11,549 bases of DNA from an uncultured Eubacteriales bacterium (GCA_900553645.1 USEE01000020.1:1-11549), one strand, 5' to 3'; shown: positions 1 through 5,704, counted from the stretch's first letter. The notes: a model not told the origin generated them from the sequence alone. Program-made: numbers and translations.

Positions 1-247
1 GCCTAAACAAGAAAAGAACATTCGCGGAATCCCGAAACTGCTAAGATTATAGCTTGCGTGAGCCATAAACTTTGGCGATAAAAAACGCCGCTGGCTCTGG
101 GCGAGTCAAGCAGCGCAAGAAAGCAATGTAGCTTCCCGTATATAGCTCCCTAAAAACGTCTGAACTAAGATACACACGCGGGAGAACAGCCAATCAGACT
201 TTTCTTTGGTTCTTTCTTTTCTTCCGAAAAGAAAGAACACGTACCCC
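1..247 (-). repeat. Dispersed intergenic repeat, copy A (full-length-like, cut by window edge)
   Basis: Read on the minus strand, this stretch matches 11073-11323 along its whole length, with very well conserved blocks separated by variable ones. Shared blocks include GCTATATACGGGAAGCT, GCCCAGAGCCAGCGGCG, GGCTCACGCAAGCTATAATC and TTCGGGATTCCGCGAATG. Near the dnaJ-like end it has a perfect 13-bp inverted repeat, GTTCTTTCTTTTC (209-221) against GAAAAGAAAGAAC (226-238), with a 4-nt loop. The copy begins about 14 bp past the stop codon of the J-domain gene. The homology reaches base 1, so the true outer end is not visible. No ORF is shared between copies, so I regard it as a non-coding repeat or structured RNA element rather than a gene. 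Confidence 0.8.
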
Positions 248-260
248 ATCGTCCCCCTCG

Positions 261-833
261 TCACTTAGCAAACGACCTCGCTGCGGGCCTGTTCCGTTTA
301 AGAGCATTGGCTAGTTGAGCCAAGCCGTGCTGCCACGCGGGTTTGCGGGAGCGGTCGCGGAGGGCTTCGGCGCTGCGGAGGGCGGCGCGGTACTGCGGGC
401 AGTCGGGGGACATGCGGGTGGAGACGCCGAAGTAGACGGCGGCCTTTTCGTATTCGCCGCGGCGCATCAGGATTGCGCCGAAGAGATAGTTCCATTCTGC
501 GCCCCGGCCCTGCGCGCGCATAAGCGCGCGGCGCGCGTGGTCGAGCTGGCCCATCGCCATCAGCGAGCGAACGTCGCGGAGCAGATCGTCGCCCGCGTCG
601 GGAGTGGGTGTGGCTGACGCGGGGGCGGATTGGGCCGCACGGCTCGGTGCGCGGCCCATCGCCTCCTCGTAGGCACGGTTAAGGCGTATCATGCGCGCCT
701 CCGCTTCGGCGCGCTCGGGGCCTTCAGGGAATTTATCGGGATGCCATTTGCGTGCCTGAGCGCGGTACGCGGCCCTGATCTCGCATGGCGCGGCGCCCGG
801 TAGCACGTCCAGTTCGCTGAACGGATCGGTCAT
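261..833 (-). CDS. J-domain protein with TPR-like C-terminal region
   Basis: 190 aa. Residues 1-62 form a DnaJ domain: a helix with AAYRAQARKW, the invariant HPD at 31-33, then the helix ending LNRAYEEAMG. J-domains stimulate the ATPase of DnaK/Hsp70. A low-complexity Ala/Pro/Ser/Thr linker (about 63-80) leads to helical repeats at about 84-155 (LMAMGQLDHARRAL, FGAILMRRGEYEKAAVYF) of TPR type, followed by a basic tail. There is no Gly/Phe region, zinc finger or DnaJ C-terminal domain, so this is not canonical DnaJ but a class C-like J-protein whose TPRs probably bind a client or partner. A GGAGG motif lies 7 nt before the ATG. Small J-TPR proteins of this layout are common in Clostridia; the cellular client is unknown. 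Confidence 0.85.
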   Translation of the reverse strand: MTDPFSELDVLPGAAPCEIRAAYRAQARKWHPDKFPEGPERAEAEARMIRLNRAYEEAMGRAPSRAAQSAPASATPTPDAGDDLLRDVRSLMAMGQLDHARRALMRAQGRGAEWNYLFGAILMRRGEYEKAAVYFGVSTRMSPDCPQYRAALRSAEALRDRSRKPAWQHGLAQLANALKRNRPAARSFAK

Positions 834-910
834 GGCGCTCCCTCCTTCTGCTTATATACATATGACGGGTAAGTGCCTGCCTAAACCAGCCGAAACCCGC
901 CAGTCATATA

Positions 911-950
911 TCCTAAAATGCGCATGGCTGAAACGGCCATACGCATTTAT
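911..950 (-). terminator. Hairpin terminator after the glycosyltransferase (possibly bidirectional)
   Basis: Bases 917-928 (AATGCGCATGGC) pair with 936-947 (GCCATACGCATT) over 12 bp, with one wobble and a 7-nt loop. On the minus strand the stem runs into ATTTTAGG, a short T run, about 80 nt after the glycosyltransferase stop. On the plus strand it is followed by TTTATTGT. It separates the glycosyltransferase from the downstream J-domain gene, so that gene probably has its own promoter, which I could not pick out confidently. Confidence 0.55.
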
Positions 951-1027
951 TGTATCATGCCTGAACGCTTCTGTCACGCATAATCTTCATATTCAACCGC
1001 ATAAGCTCAAAGTTTTAACAGGTTAAG

Positions 1028-1978
1028 TCACTTTTTAGGAGCTTCATCCGTATATTTTTCTATAAAGTAGCGCGGCCGACGCTTCACTTCGGAGTAAATC
1101 TTGCCGATGTACTCGCCTAAAACGCCCGTGCAGAGCAGCTGTATGCCGCCCATCAGCCAGATCGAACACGCAACCAGCGATAGCCCGCCGCCCGCTATCG
1201 CGTTGATTATCATTGTGAGCGCGCTTATCGCCATTATCAGTATGCCCAGCCACGTAATGAACGTCAGCGGCTTTACGCTAAACGACGTTATGCCCTCGAT
1301 AGCAAACGAAAGCATCTTCTTCAGCGGATACTTCGTTTCGCCCGCAAACCGCTCGGCGCGTTCGTAGGGCACTATCGCCGCCGGATAGCCTAGCAGTGGC
1401 ACTATGCCGCGCAGAAACAGATTCCGCTCGTCGTACTTGCTCAGCGCCTCCAGCGCGCGCCGGCTCATCAGGCGGTACTCGGCGTGGTTGTTGACTATCT
1501 CAACGCCCAGCTTGCGCATCACCTTGTAAAAGCCTTCGCCGGTCAGACGCTTGAACGCAGTGTCGGTCGCGCGCGAGGAACGCACGCCGTATACGATGTC
1601 GTGACCCGCGTAATATTCCTCCACAAACTTGTCCATCGCGTTTATGTCGTCCTGTAAGTCCGCGTCCATCGATATTACCATGTCCGCACAGTCCTTGGCC
1701 GTCATCAGCCCCGCCAGCAGCGCGTTCTGGTGCCCGCGGTTGCGGCTGAGCTTTGCGCCCGTGAACAGCTCGTCCTGGGCGTGCGCCTGCTCGATCAGCT
1801 CCCAAGTCCGGTCGCGCGAGCCGTCGTCCACAAACAGCACGCGGCTGTCCGCGCTTATCGACCCCGCCGCCATCATCGCGTGCAGCTTCTCGCCCAGCCG
1901 CCGCGTCGTCTCGGGCAGCACGGCTTCCTCGTTGTAGCACGGCACTACTACATATAACTTATCAGCTTTCAAAGGCAT
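1028..1978 (-). CDS. Family 2 glycosyltransferase with two C-terminal membrane helices (DPM1/GtrB/ArnC-like)
   Basis: 316 aa from the ATG at 1978, chosen because GGAGG lies 8 nt upstream; an in-frame ATG 16 codons earlier has no such site. The GT2 domain opens with VVVPCYNEE (10-18), then VDDGSRD (50-56), DADLQDD (105-111) carrying the metal-binding DxD, and the acceptor region RATDTAFKRLTGEGFYKVMRKLG. Two hydrophobic segments at about 235-262 and 266-290 precede GEYIGKIYSEVKRRPRY, the usual cytosolic tail of this subfamily. Known relatives (GtrB, ArnC, CsbB, YkoT types) move a sugar from a nucleotide donor onto undecaprenyl phosphate, giving a flippable donor for envelope or teichoic acid glycosylation. 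The sugar cannot be read from sequence. It is monocistronic here, with its own promoter at 2017-2046. Confidence 0.88.
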   Translation of the reverse strand: MPLKADKLYVVVPCYNEEAVLPETTRRLGEKLHAMMAAGSISADSRVLFVDDGSRDRTWELIEQAHAQDELFTGAKLSRNRGHQNALLAGLMTAKDCADMVISMDADLQDDINAMDKFVEEYYAGHDIVYGVRSSRATDTAFKRLTGEGFYKVMRKLGVEIVNNHAEYRLMSRRALEALSKYDERNLFLRGIVPLLGYPAAIVPYERAERFAGETKYPLKKMLSFAIEGITSFSVKPLTFITWLGILIMAISALTMIINAIAGGGLSLVACSIWLMGGIQLLCTGVLGEYIGKIYSEVKRRPRYFIEKYTDEAPKK

Positions 1979-2016
1979 GGTTCCTGCCTCCACATTTCCA
2001 TATATTGTTCGGGTAA

Positions 2017-2046
2017 AGTGTAGCACCTTAACCCCCGCCGCGTCAA
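2017..2046 (-). promoter_or_regulatory. Sigma-A-type promoter of the glycosyltransferase
   Basis: On the minus strand TTGACG (2041-2046) and TACACT (2017-2022) are separated by 18 nt, about 40 nt upstream of the start at 1978. It lies between the LysR stop (2083) and the glycosyltransferase start, so the two genes need not be cotranscribed. Confidence 0.6.
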
Positions 2047-2082
2047 GGGCGGCGCAGGCACAATTGTGTGGCGATATGGCGC

Positions 2083-2973
2083 TTACGCGTCGTACATCGC
2101 GTATATGCGCCTTACGTCCGAAAATACCTCGGCGTGTTCAAAGTCCTCGCGGTACACTATCTGTATGCTGCGCGGCATCTGCACGCCGTCGATGGGCACG
2201 CTGACCAGCCGCCCCGCCGCCTCGTCCTCGCGATAGGCGGAATGCGCCATTATGCTTACGCCCATGTTCTTCATCACCAGGTCGCGTATGACCGCGATGT
2301 TGTCCGTCTCCAGCACCACCGAAAAGTCGCGCAGGTTCATGCCCCGGCGCGTCAGAACCGACTCAAACATGCGCCGCGTGCCCGCATTTTCGCTGCGCAG
2401 TATCATGCGCTCGCTCTTTAGCATGTCCAGCGACACGCTGCGCCGATGCACAAATTCGTGCTCGGGCGCGACTATAAGCGACAGATAGTCGGTGTCCAGC
2501 AGTATCGTCCTCAACCGCCTTTCGGGTATCGCGCCGTCCACTATCGCCCAGTCCAGCTCATAGTTGAGCAGTTTATCATAAATCTTTTCTATATCATCTG
2601 CAACAATACTTATATAAGCGTGCGAGTGCTCGGAGCAGTATTGCGCGAATACGCGCGAAACCAGCGATTCGCCCACGGTAGGCGTTATGCCTACATTGAA
2701 GTGCCGTATCGAGCGGTGGCAGTCGTCCAGGGCGCGTATCGCGTTTTCGGATATGTTCATCAGGCGGCGGGCGTACTTGACCAGCACCTCGCCCTCGGGT
2801 GTAAGCACCGGAGCGCGCTTGTAGCCATAGAATATGGTGATACCCAGTTCCTCCTCCAGCTGTTTTATGTGATAGCTGACGGCGGGCTGGGTCAGATTGA
2901 GCGCGGCGGCGGCACGGCTGTATCCGCCGTACTGCACCACCGCGAGCAGGGTCTTGAGCTTATTGTCTATCAT
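2083..2973 (-). CDS. LysR-family transcriptional regulator
   Basis: 296 aa, the normal length for the family. Residues 1-60 form the winged helix-turn-helix: LLAVVQYGGYSRAAAALNLTQPAVSYHIKQLEEELG, with the recognition helix around TQPAVSYHIKQLE, then the wing LTPEGEVLVKYARR. Residues from about 90 (FNVGITPTVGESLV) to the end form the periplasmic-binding-protein-like effector domain. An AAGGAG site (2984-2989) lies 10 nt before the ATG. It is divergent from the antiporter gene with a 137-bp shared control region holding a T-N11-A palindrome, the classic arrangement in which a LysR protein represses itself and activates its neighbour. The effector is unknown; it could relate to pH, cations or a metabolite exported with them. 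Confidence 0.92.
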   Translation of the reverse strand: MIDNKLKTLLAVVQYGGYSRAAAALNLTQPAVSYHIKQLEEELGITIFYGYKRAPVLTPEGEVLVKYARRLMNISENAIRALDDCHRSIRHFNVGITPTVGESLVSRVFAQYCSEHSHAYISIVADDIEKIYDKLLNYELDWAIVDGAIPERRLRTILLDTDYLSLIVAPEHEFVHRRSVSLDMLKSERMILRSENAGTRRMFESVLTRRGMNLRDFSVVLETDNIAVIRDLVMKNMGVSIMAHSAYREDEAAGRLVSVPIDGVQMPRSIQIVYREDFEHAEVFSDVRRIYAMYDA

Positions 2974-3003
2974 AATCGGACTTCTCCTTGCGTTTTATGC
3001 GGT

Positions 3004-3021
3004 ATTATAAATTTGATTTAT
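3004..3021. promoter_or_regulatory. Candidate LysR operator overlapping the lysR -10 box
   Basis: ATAAATTTGATTTAT at 3007-3021 is a perfect 6-bp inverted repeat with a 3-nt centre and contains the T-N11-A signature of LysR boxes. On the minus strand TATAAT (3004-3009) overlaps its edge and is the best -10 candidate for the LysR gene, though its -35 is poor. Binding here could block the regulator's own transcription and place it about 22 bp upstream of the antiporter -35 at 3043. Protein binding is inferred. Confidence 0.5.
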
Positions 3022-3042
3022 CGGCTCAAAAGAGAATTTATA

Positions 3043-3071
3043 TTGATTTTACTCCGAAACTGCGCTAAAAT
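3043..3071 (+). promoter_or_regulatory. Sigma-A-type promoter of the antiporter
   Basis: TTGATT (3043-3048), 17 nt, TAAAAT (3066-3071). A start near 3078 would leave a leader of about 33 nt containing GGAGG before the ATG at 3111. Confidence 0.65.
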
Positions 3072-3110
3072 CAAGCACACTATTATGCTTTCGGATATGG
3101 AGGCAGTACC

Positions 3111-4346
3111 ATGTTGGAATCCATTTATCAAGCTAACGCTGTTGCGGCGATACTTATTACGCTTAGTCTTATCTGGCTGGCCGCGTTTGCGCTTACGCGC
3201 ATAACCAAGCTGCTGAGGCTGCCTAACGTGACCGGGTATATAATATCCGGCGTGCTCATAGGGCCGAGTGTGCTCAGGCTAATACCCGCGGATATAATCG
3301 GCGGCATGGACTTTGTTACCGACGCGGCGCTCACGTTTATCGCGTTCAGCGTGGGCAAGTACCTTAAACTGTCGTCGCTGAAAAAGCAGGGCATGGGCGT
3401 TATAGTGCTCACGCTGTGCGAGGCGCTGCTGGGCGGCGCGTTTGCGTGCGCGGCGATGATGCTGATGGGACTGCCGTTCCAGTTCTGCCTGCTGCTGGGC
3501 GCAATCGGTTCGGCGACCGCGCCCGCGTCGAGCATAATGACTATCAGGCAGTACAAGGCCAAGGGCGTGTTCGTGGATACGCTGATGCAGGTGGCGGCGC
3601 TGGACGACGCGGTGGCGCTGATTGCGTTTTCGATATGCGCGGCGGTCGTCAGCGGCAGCAGCGAGGGCGTAAGCGTGATGGATACGGTGCTGCCGGTCGT
3701 GTATAACGTCGGTATGTTGGCGTTCGGCGCGCTGCTGGGCTTTGTTATGGTCAAGCTGCTCACGCCTGCGCGCTCCAAGGAGCATCGGCTGGCATTGGCA
3801 TGTGCGTTTCTGTTCCTGGAGGCAGGCGTTAGTGCGGCGCTGGACGTATCGCCCATGCTGGGCGCTATGGCTATGGGCGCGTGCTATATGAACATGGGCG
3901 GCGAGAAGTCGCTGTTTAAGCAGTTGGGCAAGTTTACCCCGCCTATCACGATACTGTTCTTTGTGCTTTCGGGCATGAGGCTGGATCTGAGCGCGCTCAA
4001 GACGGCGGGACTTGCGGGCGTGGTGTACTTCGCGGCGCGCATCCTGGGCAAGTACACGGGCGCATACACGGGCGCGTCGCTGGCGCGCATGGACCGACCG
4101 GTGCGCAAGTATCTGGGGCTGGCGCTGATACCGCAGGCGGGCGTGTCGATCGGACTGGCGGTGCTGGGCAGCCGACTGCTGCCGGCGGAATACGGCGATA
4201 TGCTGACTGTGATAATACTGTCTTCGTCCGTGCTGTACGAGATGATAGGCCCGGCGTGCGCCAAGCTGGCGCTGCACCTGTCGGGCGCGATACCGGCCGC
4301 CAAGCCCGCGCGCGTGGGGGAGGCATCCACGAATGTGCATGGCTGA
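3111..4346 (+). CDS. CPA2-family cation/proton antiporter (Kef/NapA-like), membrane domain only
   Basis: 411 aa, almost entirely hydrophobic, with about 12-13 predicted membrane segments. Recognisable parts: LRLPNVTGYIISGVLIGPSVL (36-56), the usual N-terminal signature of Na+/H+ exchangers; LGAIGSATAPAS (129-140); and VAALDDAVAL (161-170), whose paired aspartates at 165-166 match the ion-binding DD of electrogenic Na+/H+ antiporters such as NapA; basic residues R310 and K314 lie in a late helix. Kef-type RCK/TrkA-N nucleotide-binding domains are absent, since the protein ends soon after the last helix. GGAGG lies about 9 nt before the ATG. Likely role: exchange of Na+ or K+ for H+ at the cytoplasmic membrane, under the divergent LysR regulator. 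Whether the ion is Na+ or K+ is not decidable here. Confidence 0.88.
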   Translation: MLESIYQANAVAAILITLSLIWLAAFALTRITKLLRLPNVTGYIISGVLIGPSVLRLIPADIIGGMDFVTDAALTFIAFSVGKYLKLSSLKKQGMGVIVLTLCEALLGGAFACAAMMLMGLPFQFCLLLGAIGSATAPASSIMTIRQYKAKGVFVDTLMQVAALDDAVALIAFSICAAVVSGSSEGVSVMDTVLPVVYNVGMLAFGALLGFVMVKLLTPARSKEHRLALACAFLFLEAGVSAALDVSPMLGAMAMGACYMNMGGEKSLFKQLGKFTPPITILFFVLSGMRLDLSALKTAGLAGVVYFAARILGKYTGAYTGASLARMDRPVRKYLGLALIPQAGVSIGLAVLGSRLLPAEYGDMLTVIILSSSVLYEMIGPACAKLALHLSGAIPAAKPARVGEASTNVHG

Positions 4347-4375
4347 TGTGTGAAGCCCGGCTAAGTATATAAAGC

Positions 4376-4415
4376 GGCGCGCGGTTCGGCGAAACTGCGC
4401 GCCGTGCTTTGTGTT
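4376..4415 (+). terminator. Intrinsic terminator of the antiporter gene
   Basis: GGCGCGC (4376-4382) pairs with GCGCGCC (4397-4403), extended inward by GTT/AAC through a G-U pair. CTTTGTGTTG follows, so the T run is weak. It begins 30 nt after the antiporter stop. Confidence 0.6.
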
Positions 4416-4418
4416 GCG

Positions 4419-4447
4419 TTGACATTTGGGGTAAAGCATGATATACA
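4419..4447 (+). promoter_or_regulatory. Third TTGACA promoter, possible relic of the antisense-RNA array
   Basis: TTGACA (4419-4424), 17 nt, TATACA (4442-4447). It sits directly before the promoter of antisense RNA copy 1 and has the same -35, the same spacing and a near-identical -10 (TATACA against TATACT), with the ATGA before the -10 also shared. No matching RNA body follows, because the next TTGACA starts 8 nt after its -10. It may be a decayed array unit or an upstream start for copy 1. Confidence 0.45.
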
Positions 4448-4454
4448 GTGCAAG

Positions 4455-4483
4455 TTGACATGTTTGAAACTCTATGATATACT
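4455..4483 (+). promoter_or_regulatory. Promoter of antisense RNA copy 1
   Basis: Perfect -35 TTGACA (4455-4460), optimal 17-nt spacer, TATACT (4478-4483). It is identical to the copy 2 promoter except for one spacer base (TTTGAAAC against TTTGAGAC). Confidence 0.8.
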
Positions 4484-4487
4484 AATA

Positions 4488-4588
4488 GCAGGAAGGGATG
4501 ACGCTTTTGAGCCGGCTTCGCCCCTCCGCTTGGGAAAAGGGTACCTGCCGCCAGCCAGTTGCGATGGATGGCGGCTTTACTTTTACTT
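4488..4588 (+). ncRNA. Antisense RNA copy 1 (type I antitoxin-like, orphan)
   Basis: About 100 nt between the promoter at 4455-4483 and an intrinsic terminator (stem GCCGCCA 4547-4553 with TGGCGGC 4569-4575, then TTTACTTTTACTT). It is the first of two units with an exact 155-bp period; the second antisenses the toxin gene. On the opposite strand, just past the terminator, codons reading MNNHRK plus stop match the toxin end MNNHKK, but the rest of the toxin is missing and copy 2's promoter begins there. The interior (about 4505-4545) differs most from copy 2. The frame through this RNA can be translated, but both copies read straight across promoter and terminator, so I do not call protein. 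It may regulate a toxin elsewhere, back up copy 2, or be inert. Confidence 0.68.
4547..4588 (+). terminator. Terminator of antisense RNA copy 1
   Basis: Stem GCCGCCA (4547-4553) with TGGCGGC (4569-4575), strengthened by CC/GG inside, then a T-rich tail TTTACTTTTACTT (4576-4588). Confidence 0.75.
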
Positions 4589-4589
4589 C

Positions 4590-4607
4590 CTGTGATTATT
4601 CATGATA
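4590..4607 (-). pseudogene. Remnant of a toxin gene 3' end (last six codons)
   Basis: On the minus strand, ATG AAT AAT CAC AGG AAG, followed by a TAA at 4584-4586 region in the same relative position as in the intact gene, gives MNNHRK against MNNHKK at the end of the toxin at 4738-4836. Homology stops upstream of that ATG, where the copy 2 promoter region begins. This shows that the antisense gene was duplicated together with the toxin tail, or that the rest of an old toxin copy was deleted. Confidence 0.6.
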
Positions 4608-4609
4608 AG

Positions 4610-4638
4610 TTGACATGTTTGAGACTCTATGATATACT
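4610..4638 (+). promoter_or_regulatory. Promoter of antisense RNA copy 2
   Basis: TTGACA (4610-4615), 17 nt, TATACT (4633-4638). Near-consensus and therefore expected to be strong, as is usual for type I antitoxin RNAs. Confidence 0.8.
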
Positions 4639-4642
4639 AATA

Positions 4643-4743
4643 GCAGGAAGGGATGACGCTTATGCTACGGCTTCGCCCCTCCGCAAAGGTATGAGGTACC
4701 TGCCGCCAGCCAATTGCGATGGATGGCGGCTTTACTTTTACTT
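4643..4743 (+). ncRNA. Antisense RNA copy 2, cognate type I antitoxin (RatA-like position)
   Basis: About 100 nt from a start near 4643-4646 to the terminator at 4702-4743. It is transcribed convergently with the toxin gene and overlaps the toxin stop codon (4738-4740) and the whole downstream part of the toxin mRNA. That is the arrangement of txpA/RatA and bsrG/SR4 in Bacillus: pairing with the toxin mRNA 3' region leads to decay or blocked translation. Its 5' end carries AGCAGGAAGG, also found in the toxin mRNA leader. The internal segment GCAAAGGTATGAGGTACC differs from copy 1 and could set specificity. No Rfam comparison was possible. Confidence 0.75.
4702..4743 (+). terminator. Terminator of antisense RNA copy 2
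   Basis: GCCGCCA (4702-4708) pairs with TGGCGGC (4724-4730), followed by TTTACTTTTACTT. On the opposite strand the hairpin is not followed by a T run, so toxin transcription probably continues through it into the antisense region. Confidence 0.75.
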
Positions 4744-4836
4744 CTTGTGGTTGTTCATGTTGTGACCGAGATCGATCGCAACCAGCACAATCGAGATGAT
4801 CATGCAGAACAATGAAATCATTTCAAAGTCTGACAC
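4738..4836 (-). CDS. Small hydrophobic type I toxin (putative holin-like toxin, Hol_Tox/BsrG-like)
   Basis: 32 aa, GTG start at 4836, preceded at 7 nt by AGGGGG (4844-4849). The product reads MSDFEMISLFCMIISIVLV then AIDLGHNMNNHKK: a short polar start with the FE pair, one membrane helix (about 6-23), then a polar, basic end. This is the pattern of Firmicute type I toxins (TxpA, BsrE, BsrG, Hol_Tox), which insert in the membrane and disturb its potential or the cell wall machinery. A strong promoter lies at 4947-4976 and the leader is about 100 nt with a 5'-terminal hairpin. A convergent antisense RNA covers the stop codon and the mRNA 3' region. Family assignment rests on pattern, size and locus layout, not on a search. 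An ATG at codon 6 would be a poorer start. Confidence 0.72.
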   Translation of the reverse strand: MSDFEMISLFCMIISIVLVAIDLGHNMNNHKK

Positions 4837-4940
4837 GACACCACCCCCTACGCTTTTGTAGAGCCTCGGAGGTTAAAAGCCAAGCGCCATCTTATTCCTT
4901 CCTGCTGTTAGGAGCCTTGAAAGGTAGTTTCAAAGGCTCA
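4837..4940 (-). promoter_or_regulatory. Structured 5' leader of the toxin mRNA
   Basis: Read on the minus strand from about 4940. A hairpin at the very 5' end pairs 4928-4939 with 4912-4922 (GAGCCTTTGAAA with TTTCAAGGCTC). Then comes AGCAGGAAGG (4906-4897), complementary to the far 3' part of the same transcript. Next is GCTTTT/AAAAGC enclosing ACCTCC (4868-4873), which could pair with the toxin Shine-Dalgarno GGGGGT (4843-4848). Together these suggest delayed or blocked translation of the primary transcript. Confidence 0.5.
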
Positions 4941-4946
4941 AGTCGT

Positions 4947-4976
4947 ATTATAACATATGTTTTTGGTATGCGTCAA
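4947..4976 (-). promoter_or_regulatory. Promoter of the toxin gene
   Basis: On the minus strand TTGACG (4971-4976), 18 nt, perfect TATAAT (4947-4952). The predicted start is near 4940, at the base of the leader hairpin. Confidence 0.75.
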
Positions 4977-5140
4977 TTTCCAGTTTGAAAGCTATAATTG
5001 AAACGTTTTATCATGCGTTGACATAAGCAATGCACACCGAGAAAGGAACAGATCAGTCTGAACAAAAAGCTATAAATGCAATCGAGAAAAAGCTCGTATA
5101 TACAAACTTAGCCGCCCCCCATGGCGCGAACCCAATCCTT
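4977..5140. other. Intergenic stretch between the toxin promoter and hpf
   Basis: About 160 bp, AT-richer than its surroundings. It contains an isolated TTGACA (5016-5021) with no -10 at a suitable distance, and two similar words, AGCTATAATTG and AGCTATAAATG. I see no convincing gene, and no good terminator for the hpf transcript that must end here. Confidence 0.4.
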
Positions 5141-5683
5141 TTAAGCATATTCCGGCTGAAGCAGACCGTAATTTCCATCGTGGCGCACATACACCACGCA
5201 CACGCTGTCCGTGTCTAGGTTCTTGAACACGAAGAAGCTGTGACCCAGCAGCTGCATCTGCGCAATCGCGTCCTCGACCGCCATCGGGCGCACCGGGAAC
5301 GTCTTGGTGCGCACCAGCTCCTTTTCGTCGATTTCCTCGTCGCCCTCGGTCTCGGTGAAGTACTCGGGCGCGGCCGCGAACGCGCCGTCCTTCAGGCGCT
5401 TTTCCAGCTTTGTGCGGTACTTGCGAATCTGGCGCTCCAGTTTTTCCAGGCACCTGTCTATTGCCTTAAACATATCCTCGGCGGATTCCTCGGCGCGGAC
5501 TATGCCGCCCTCTATCGGTATCGTTACCTCGCATATGTTGCGGTTGTTTTTTTCCAGCGACAGTCGGGCCTGCGCCTCAACCTCGCTGCCGAAGTACCTG
5601 TCCATCTTATTGAGCTTACGGGTTAGTCTTTCTTCTACCTTTTCACTGACATTGAAGTTTTTTCCGCTTATTGTAATACGCAT
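5141..5683 (-). CDS. hpf: Ribosome hibernation promoting factor, long form
   Basis: 180 aa from the ATG at 5683. AGGAG (5693-5697) sits 9 nt before this ATG but directly touches another in-frame ATG at 5692, so the second is the better start. The N-terminal domain (1-97), beginning MRITISGKNFNVSEKVEERL and with the basic helix LEKLERQIRKYRTKLEKR, is the YfiA/RaiA fold that binds the 30S decoding centre. A charged linker (about 98-122, EGDEEIDEKE) leads to the C-terminal domain (123-178, VRTKTFPVRPMAVEDAIAQM to GNYGLLQPEY), which dimerises so that two 70S ribosomes join as an inactive 100S particle. This is the single long form typical of Firmicutes. No secA or comF neighbour is seen here. Confidence 0.96.
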   Translation of the reverse strand: MRITISGKNFNVSEKVEERLTRKLNKMDRYFGSEVEAQARLSLEKNNRNICEVTIPIEGGIVRAEESAEDMFKAIDRCLEKLERQIRKYRTKLEKRLKDGAFAAAPEYFTETEGDEEIDEKELVRTKTFPVRPMAVEDAIAQMQLLGHSFFVFKNLDTDSVCVVYVRHDGNYGLLQPEYA

Positions 5684-5704
5684 AATTTGCATCTCCTGAC
5701 CCGG

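Noticed and set aside
209..238. Copy A hairpin as a classic intrinsic terminator
   Set aside because: The stem is AT-rich and not followed by a T run on either strand; it may affect transcript ends but does not meet the usual criteria.
877..889. CTGCCTAAACCAG, identical to the end of copy D read in reverse
   Set aside because: A 13-bp match could be a fossil end of the dispersed element, but neighbouring bases do not align and chance is not excluded, so I do not annotate it as a fifth copy.
2446..3204. 252-codon plus-strand frame opposite the LysR gene
   Set aside because: Shadow of the LysR gene running through its promoter into the antiporter.
3279..4439. 386-codon minus-strand frame opposite the antiporter
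   Set aside because: Extreme Arg/His/Gln content typical of the antisense of a GC-rich hydrophobic gene; no start site and no family.
4404..4765. Two overlapping-type plus-strand frames of 63 and 68 codons with near-identical sequence (LTCLKLYDILIAGRDDA...)
   Set aside because: They read straight through promoters, antisense RNA and terminators, lack ribosome sites, and resemble each other only because the DNA unit is duplicated. The RNA explanation accounts for everything.
5030..5218. 62-codon plus-strand frame before and into hpf
   Set aside because: No ribosome site or family; its second half is antisense to hpf.
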